Origin: JANRIC01 sp033765345
GTDB lineage: Bacteria > Bacteroidota > Bacteroidia > Cytophagales > Microscillaceae
Direction: 5' to 3'
Assembly (NCBI GenBank): GCA_033765345.1
Contig: JANRIC010000232.1
Coordinates: forward strand, 1-16,901
DNA: 16,901 nt
The stretch's first letter is position 1. Every line of letters begins with the position of its first letter. Position numbers and translations under genes: made by a program. The notes under the pieces were generated by a model. The model was not told where the DNA came from. It ran no database searches and worked only from the letters and a program-made list of their open reading frames with translations. Below are positions 13,853 to 16,901 of the stretch, one piece after another.

Positions 13853-14005
13853 CTATAAAATCCCTTCGGTAATTTTGACGGCTCGTTTTTTCTCTTTACT
13901 CCACTTGCTTGTGATTTTGTAGAGGTAATAATGACCTCTAATCAGGCGAATTTCTGTCCCTTTGGCTTTGTGTGCCAGTACCCAGTCTGGATAAGTGTTT
14001 GTCAT
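13853..14005 (-). pseudogene. IS transposase, N-terminal fragment
   Basis: From ATG 14005 the fragment reads MTNTYPDWVLAHKAKGTEIR, then a short strand-rich stretch, ending VKITEGIL at TAG (13855-13853). This is the usual N-terminal region of IS4/IS1634-type transposases, normally continuous with the GRITPDG linker seen in the next frame. The start is chosen over the upstream in-frame ATG (14074) because a perfect -7 promoter box lies between them, and because MTNTYP is the natural beginning of the family. Together with the downstream fragment it would make an enzyme of roughly 480 residues. Confidence 0.7.
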
Positions 14006-14051
14006 AATCGTATTCCCTGTTACGTAATATGATTTTACGAATATTTTACAG

Positions 14052-14059
14052 CAAAGATA
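14052..14059 (-). promoter_or_regulatory. -7 promoter box of the IS transposase
   Basis: The minus strand reads TATCTTTG, an exact match to the Bacteroidota -7 consensus TAnnTTTG, about 47 nt before the ATG at 14005. A recognisable -33 TTG is not at the ideal spacing; GTTAA lies about 22 nt upstream. It supports both the transposase start and the phylum assignment. Confidence 0.55.
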
Positions 14060-14134
14060 CAAATATTTCCTCATTTTTAACCTTCTAGCTCACTTTTTCG
14101 CTTTTTCCTATTCCCTAATTTAGCGGTGTTACGG

Positions 14135-14139
14135 ATTAA
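14135..14139. repeat. Target-site duplication, right copy
   Basis: ATTAA immediately follows the right inverted repeat and matches 12540-12544. Removing the element would rejoin the fadB terminator region directly to the first 23-bp repeat. Confidence 0.6.
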
Positions 14140-14318
14140 AACCACTTCGGTTTGAGTATAGATTATTTTATCCAGATTTAAGACTAATTCATCTTGATTT
14201 TAGACAGTTTAATTTTATACCCAGATTGAAGTGATTTGCCTGATTTTCTTGATTGATTAGCTTGATTATTAATGATTTAAAAGCTAAAATCTCGGAAAAC
14301 CACTTCGGTTTGAGTATA
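14138..14318. repeat. Two 23-bp direct repeats around an AT-rich spacer
   Basis: The same 23 bases occur at 14138-14160 and 14296-14318 (core CCACTTCGGTTTGAGTATA). Each contains a small AAACC-ACTTC-GGTTT stem. The 135-bp spacer is full of TTGATT/GATTTT words and has no ORF. TTTGAGTATA also appears inverted at 16071-16080, hinting at a dispersed repeat. No gene is visible in 14135-14382. The spacing is far too long for a CRISPR unit. Confidence 0.7.
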
Positions 14319-14382
14319 ATAAATGTCGATGTTGTTTTAACGCATTTTTATGAAGATGTAGCATGACAAACCTCCAATTCAT

Positions 14383-14817
14383 TCAGGAAAACTCGCACTT
14401 CTTTTTGAGTAGCTCAAGCCATAAAGCCATATCTTCGGCGAGGGCTTTGTTCATCGTGTTTTTAAATAAAAAGATCAGCCAACCTTCCATACTTTCTTCC
14501 ACCTTTACCAAAGTGCCGTCTTGGTGTGCCTCAATGTACCAGTTATGGATGGCGGATGCTCCGAATGTTTTGCCCGTCCAGCCAAATGATTCCTGAAAAG
14601 AGACTGTGTGTAATTTTGAAGAGATGGCTGTGCCGTTGATTGTCCATGAAAAGGAGACTCCTGCTTGTGGTTGGGTTTTAATTTGAGCCTTGCTGATTTT
14701 TTTATTCCAATTTGGCCAGGCATTAATGTCTGTAAGTACCTCCCAAACGCTGGCAGGGTCGGCAGCAATGAAGATTTGATTTTTTTGAAGAACCGGGGCA
14801 TTTAGATTGATTTGCAT
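14383..14817 (-). CDS. SRPBCC (polyketide cyclase-like) protein
   Basis: The 144-aa protein has the START-like SRPBCC pattern: an opening strand with the phrase IFIAADPASVWEVLTDINAW and PNWNKKI (the common P-x-W motif), a run of strands (SFSWTINGTAIS; FGWTGKTFGAS; NWYIEAHQDGTLVKVEESMEG), and a long C-terminal helix (ALAEDMALWLELLKKKCE). Members bind hydrophobic ligands in a deep pocket or act as cyclases or transporters; the ligand here cannot be told. It has no signal peptide. It is the last gene of a minus-strand cluster, 70 nt after the Crp/Fnr regulator, and nested inverted repeats touch its start codon, so it may be that regulator's target. Confidence 0.8.
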   Translation of the reverse strand: MQINLNAPVLQKNQIFIAADPASVWEVLTDINAWPNWNKKISKAQIKTQPQAGVSFSWTINGTAISSKLHTVSFQESFGWTGKTFGASAIHNWYIEAHQDGTLVKVEESMEGWLIFLFKNTMNKALAEDMALWLELLKKKCEFS

Positions 14818-14846
14818 GGTATCAAATATTTTTGATGATTGATACC
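14818..14846. promoter_or_regulatory. Nested inverted repeats at the SRPBCC start
   Basis: GGTATCAA (14818-14825) and TTGATACC (14839-14846) form 8-bp arms 13 nt apart. ATCAAA (14821-14826) and TTTGAT (14831-14836) form a second, overlapping pair. ATCAA/TTGAT words recall Fnr-type half sites, though the canonical TTGAT-N4-ATCAA order is not present. The arms end directly against the ATG at 14817, so the site could block transcription or translation. Confidence 0.4.
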
Positions 14847-14887
14847 GCTAAGATAGCCTTCCAAGAAACGACAGCTCTTGATAAAAA

Positions 14888-15472
14888 TCAAGAATTTCGT
14901 TCGGCATTCTTTTTTCGAATACGGCTCAAGGTTTCGGGAGTCATACCCAGCATCGAGGCCAGGTATTGCAGGGGTACTGCATTAAATAATTCGGGTTGAT
15001 AGGCAAAAAGCCAGTGATACCGCTCTTCAGCAGTGAGAGACAGGTGTGTGATGATCCTCTCTTCTAGGATTGAAAAACACTTCACGATGAATAATTTTTC
15101 CAATGAAGGCCATTCTGGGATATGATCCTGGATATGATTATAATGGGATTTGTGGATCACTAAAAGCGCACTGTCTTCCAGTGCTTGCACATGGTATCGG
15201 GCAGCCTTCTCAAAAAGAAAACTTTCCAGATCCACCACAAAAAATCCACGGGTAGAAATCCATTTGGTGATTTCCTTCCCCTCAGAAGTAAGCAGGTATT
15301 CTCTTAATATTCCCGACTGGACAAATGCCAATCTGTTTGACAAGCTACCGGATTTAAGAAAAAAATCGTTTTTTTTTAAGCTAGTCGGCTTAAAAAAAGA
15401 AACGATTTTTTCACTTTGAATCAAAGAAAGATTCAAATAAGAGGATAAATAATTTTTAAAGTCGCCGTTCAC
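14888..15472 (-). CDS. Crp/Fnr-family transcriptional regulator
   Basis: This 194-aa regulator has an N-terminal cyclic-nucleotide-binding-like barrel (~20-115: FFLKSGSLSNRLAFVQSGIL, then REYLLTSEGKEITKWI) and a C-terminal helix-turn-helix (~167-188: VPLQYLASMLGMTPETLSRI). It is the short Bacteroidota type. The phosphate-binding GE...RxA cassette of true cAMP binders is not evident (LFEKAARYHVQALED instead), and there is no Fnr Cys cluster, so the effector is unknown. It starts 4 nt after the stop of the exported hypothetical gene and is followed by the SRPBCC gene, suggesting one operon and possible regulation of it. Confidence 0.85.
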   Translation of the reverse strand: MNGDFKNYLSSYLNLSLIQSEKIVSFFKPTSLKKNDFFLKSGSLSNRLAFVQSGILREYLLTSEGKEITKWISTRGFFVVDLESFLFEKAARYHVQALEDSALLVIHKSHYNHIQDHIPEWPSLEKLFIVKCFSILEERIITHLSLTAEERYHWLFAYQPELFNAVPLQYLASMLGMTPETLSRIRKKNAERNS

Positions 15473-15476
15473 GTGA

Positions 15477-15980
15477 TTATTTTTTTATAAACCATTTGAC
15501 ACCGCTTCGCATGGTTTTGAGTGCTAAAAACTCCCCAGGCTGTGCGTTTTTGCTGATCATTTCGTTTTTACCACTTGTAGATACGATCAGAGATAATTCA
15601 AGATTTTCCTGCGTATTTGTTTTCGTCTGATTAAAATCAAGGACTTGTTCCACTACGGGTTCAATCTGTGCCTGTATTGTATGATCTTTCTCGATGGTCA
15701 GAAATTTTGCACTTGCCGAATGCTCTCCTCTTATTTGATGGTTTGTTAGGTCATAATCCTGCCAGTATATTCTGATTTCGTTTCCGGTTTGAATGGCTCG
15801 GATAAGGTCTTTTTTATCACCATACAAACATTTGCCCTGGGCATCATTCTCATAAATGAGTATCCAATTCCTTTCATAAGGTTTGGCTGCAAAAGATTCC
15901 ATCAGAATTCCAACGACAAAAATACTCATTAACACGATTAAAATTGATCTGAGACTTACTTTGAAGAAAAAAAAGTTCAT
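15477..15980 (-). CDS. Exported or membrane-anchored hypothetical protein
   Basis: The 167-aa protein begins with a strongly hydrophobic segment (residues ~10-30, SILIVLMSIFVVGILMESF) preceded by Lys/Arg, a signal peptide or single membrane anchor. The rest is a soluble, strand-rich domain beginning WILIYENDAQGKCLYGDKKD, then LIRAIQTGNEIRIYWQDYDL, and ending LKTMRSGVKWFIKK. I do not recognise a named family. It is first in a minus-strand cluster, with only 4 nt to the Crp/Fnr gene, so the two are almost surely co-transcribed. Upstream (15981-16126) I see no clear promoter and no gene. Confidence 0.65.
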   Translation of the reverse strand: MNFFFFKVSLRSILIVLMSIFVVGILMESFAAKPYERNWILIYENDAQGKCLYGDKKDLIRAIQTGNEIRIYWQDYDLTNHQIRGEHSASAKFLTIEKDHTIQAQIEPVVEQVLDFNQTKTNTQENLELSLIVSTSGKNEMISKNAQPGEFLALKTMRSGVKWFIKK

Positions 15981-16126
15981 GGTTATGGAAATTTATTGGA
16001 TTGATTATTTATGTTTTTGGTAAATATTCTTTTTAAGCAGGGTTTAGGGAATTGGCCTTTCAGAAAGATGTATACTCAAATAGACTACTCACCTCAAAAA
16101 CCAACTCCCAGACCCTGTTTATTTAC

Positions 16127-16901
16127 TTATTCACTGAGCCACATTTTTTTGGTATCAATGACTTGCCCGTCAGCGATCAGCGTGTAAAGATAAATTCCTT
16201 TGGCAAGGCTTGCCGCTTCTATTTTCAGGCTGTTTTCGCCTCTACCAGTGAGAATCTGGCGATTTACTTCTTTGCCTTGCAAATCTGTGATGATCATCAG
16301 GGCCTGCGTTGTATTATCTGGTAAGAAATAACGAATCAGGGTAGATTGATCAAAAGGATTGGGCTGATTTTGGAATAACTCGGCAGATTTTTTAGCTTCA
16401 GTAGTGGTTTGGTTATTGGTTTGAGAAACCTTGGTTAGTTTGTCTTCCAGTTGTTTGATTTTTTCCTCGAGAGCTTCTGTGTTTTGTTTTTGGGCTTTAA
16501 GAGCCTCGATCAAGACAGGGATTAAGCCGTCATAATTAACTGCCTTAAAACCTTCGGCATCTTCTACCACGAGTTCGGGGAATACTTTTTCTACTTCTTG
16601 GGCAATCAGACCCAGGGTTTGGCCTTCGGGAAGACCTTTTCCGGCAAATTTTTGGGTTTCAAAGGCATAGCTCACCCCATTGATTTGGCTGAGGCGATCC
16701 ATGGCCGAAGGGATGGTCTGGATATTCTTCTTGAAGCGTTTGTCGGAAGTGATAAAGCTCCCTGTGGCGAGTACATTTCCGCTGACGGTCAGTTTTTGAC
16801 TGGGGTTGGCCACCAGGAAGTCGCCGATACCTACATTGCCATTATTGGCGATCACAAAGCGGGGGGTGCTAGGTCCAGATACATTCGTACCCCAGTCGGC
16901 G
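16127..16901 (-). CDS. Peptidase_S74/T9SS-sorted surface protein, 3' part
   Basis: The frame is open to the window edge, so the true N-terminus lies outside; the visible part is 257 aa. It begins with tail-fibre-like short repeats (VIANNGNVGIG; QKLTVSGNVLATGSF), then an S74 intramolecular chaperone domain: SDKRFKKNI with Ser at 16747-16745 and Lys at 16732-16730, the spacing of the known Ser/Lys self-cleavage dyad, then LGLIAQEVEKVFPELV and AVNYDGLIPVLIEALK. A coiled coil (QKQNTEALEEKIKQLEDKL) and a Thr/Asn linker follow. The last ~80 residues (NQPNPFDQSTLIRYFLP ... GIYLYTLIADGQVIDTKKMW) are a type A T9SS C-terminal sorting domain. It is thus a secreted, trimeric, surface-attached protein whose binding target is encoded beyond the window. 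Confidence 0.85.
   Translation of the reverse strand, partial: ADWGTNVSGPSTPRFVIANNGNVGIGDFLVANPSQKLTVSGNVLATGSFITSDKRFKKNIQTIPSAMDRLSQINGVSYAFETQKFAGKGLPEGQTLGLIAQEVEKVFPELVVEDAEGFKAVNYDGLIPVLIEALKAQKQNTEALEEKIKQLEDKLTKVSQTNNQTTTEAKKSAELFQNQPNPFDQSTLIRYFLPDNTTQALMIITDLQGKEVNRQILTGRGENSLKIEAASLAKGIYLYTLIADGQVIDTKKMWLSE

Larger units (their letters stand above)
12545..14134 (-). mobile_element. IS4-superfamily insertion sequence (~1590 bp)
   Basis: The ends are (C)CCGTAACACC on the left (12545-12555) and its inverted copy GGTGTTACGG on the right (14125-14134), flanked by ATTAA on both sides. Inside is one DDE transposase on the minus strand, split by a frame change. A TTACGTAA palindrome within GTTACGTAAT occurs near both ends (12561-12570 and 14019-14028). 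Size, ends and the R-(3)-E-(6)-K signature fit the IS4 superfamily (IS4/IS1634-like); finer family assignment is uncertain. It inserted just after the fadB terminator and beside a 23-bp repeat, so no gene was disrupted. Confidence 0.85.

Noticed and set aside
14006..14074. Upstream ATG extension of the IS transposase fragment
   Set aside because: A perfect TATCTTTG promoter box lies within the extension, so transcription would start after that ATG.
14138..14318. Possible CRISPR remnant from the 23-bp repeats
   Set aside because: There are only two copies, the 135-bp spacer is far too long and low in complexity, and no cas gene is near.

Overview
The window looks like part of a Bacteroidota chromosome, probably Cytophagia/Saprospiria-like. 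Three things point that way: a C-terminal type IX secretion (T9SS) sorting domain on the last protein, a perfect Bacteroidota-type -7 box (TATCTTTG) inside an insertion sequence, and AT-rich intergenic DNA without strong Shine-Dalgarno sequences. No rRNA, tRNA, CRISPR array or phage module is visible.

Bases 1-3099 form an accessory-looking block of small, mostly uncharacterised genes on the minus strand. In transcription order it holds: a ~150-aa protein recalled as DUF6934-like (3099-2647); a 58-aa partner overlapping it by ATGA (2650-2474); a 37-aa ORF (2363-2250), an 80-aa helical protein (2253-2011) and a winged-helix protein (2014-1721), each overlapping the next by 4 nt; and a macro domain-coiled coil-histidine kinase fusion (1602-118) that ends before its G2 ATP-lid motif. 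The same 27-bp element (24/27 identical) lies 7-10 nt upstream of the start codons at 2363 and 3099. This block is the most novel-looking part of the window.

Bases 3327-8686 hold a short OmpA-domain periplasmic protein and a single-domain rhodanese (both plus strand). After a hairpin-rich convergent gap come a secreted 755-aa helical-repeat protein and, upstream of it, a cytoplasmic GH5 glycosidase resembling subfamily 12 (steryl-glucosidase/glucosylceramidase type), both on the minus strand.

Bases 8896-12530 are a fatty-acid beta-oxidation unit: thiolase (fadA-like) followed by the crotonase/3-hydroxyacyl-CoA dehydrogenase fusion (fadB-like). A 25-bp palindrome lies between them and an intrinsic terminator follows.

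Bases 12545-14134 are an IS4-superfamily insertion sequence with terminal inverted repeats, an ATTAA target duplication and a transposase split by a -1 frame change. To its right are two copies of a 23-bp repeat around an AT-rich spacer.

Bases 14383-15980 form a compact minus-strand cluster: an exported hypothetical protein, a Crp/Fnr-type regulator, then an SRPBCC protein preceded by nested inverted repeats. The window ends in the 3' part of a surface protein with a Peptidase_S74 chaperone domain followed by a T9SS sorting domain.
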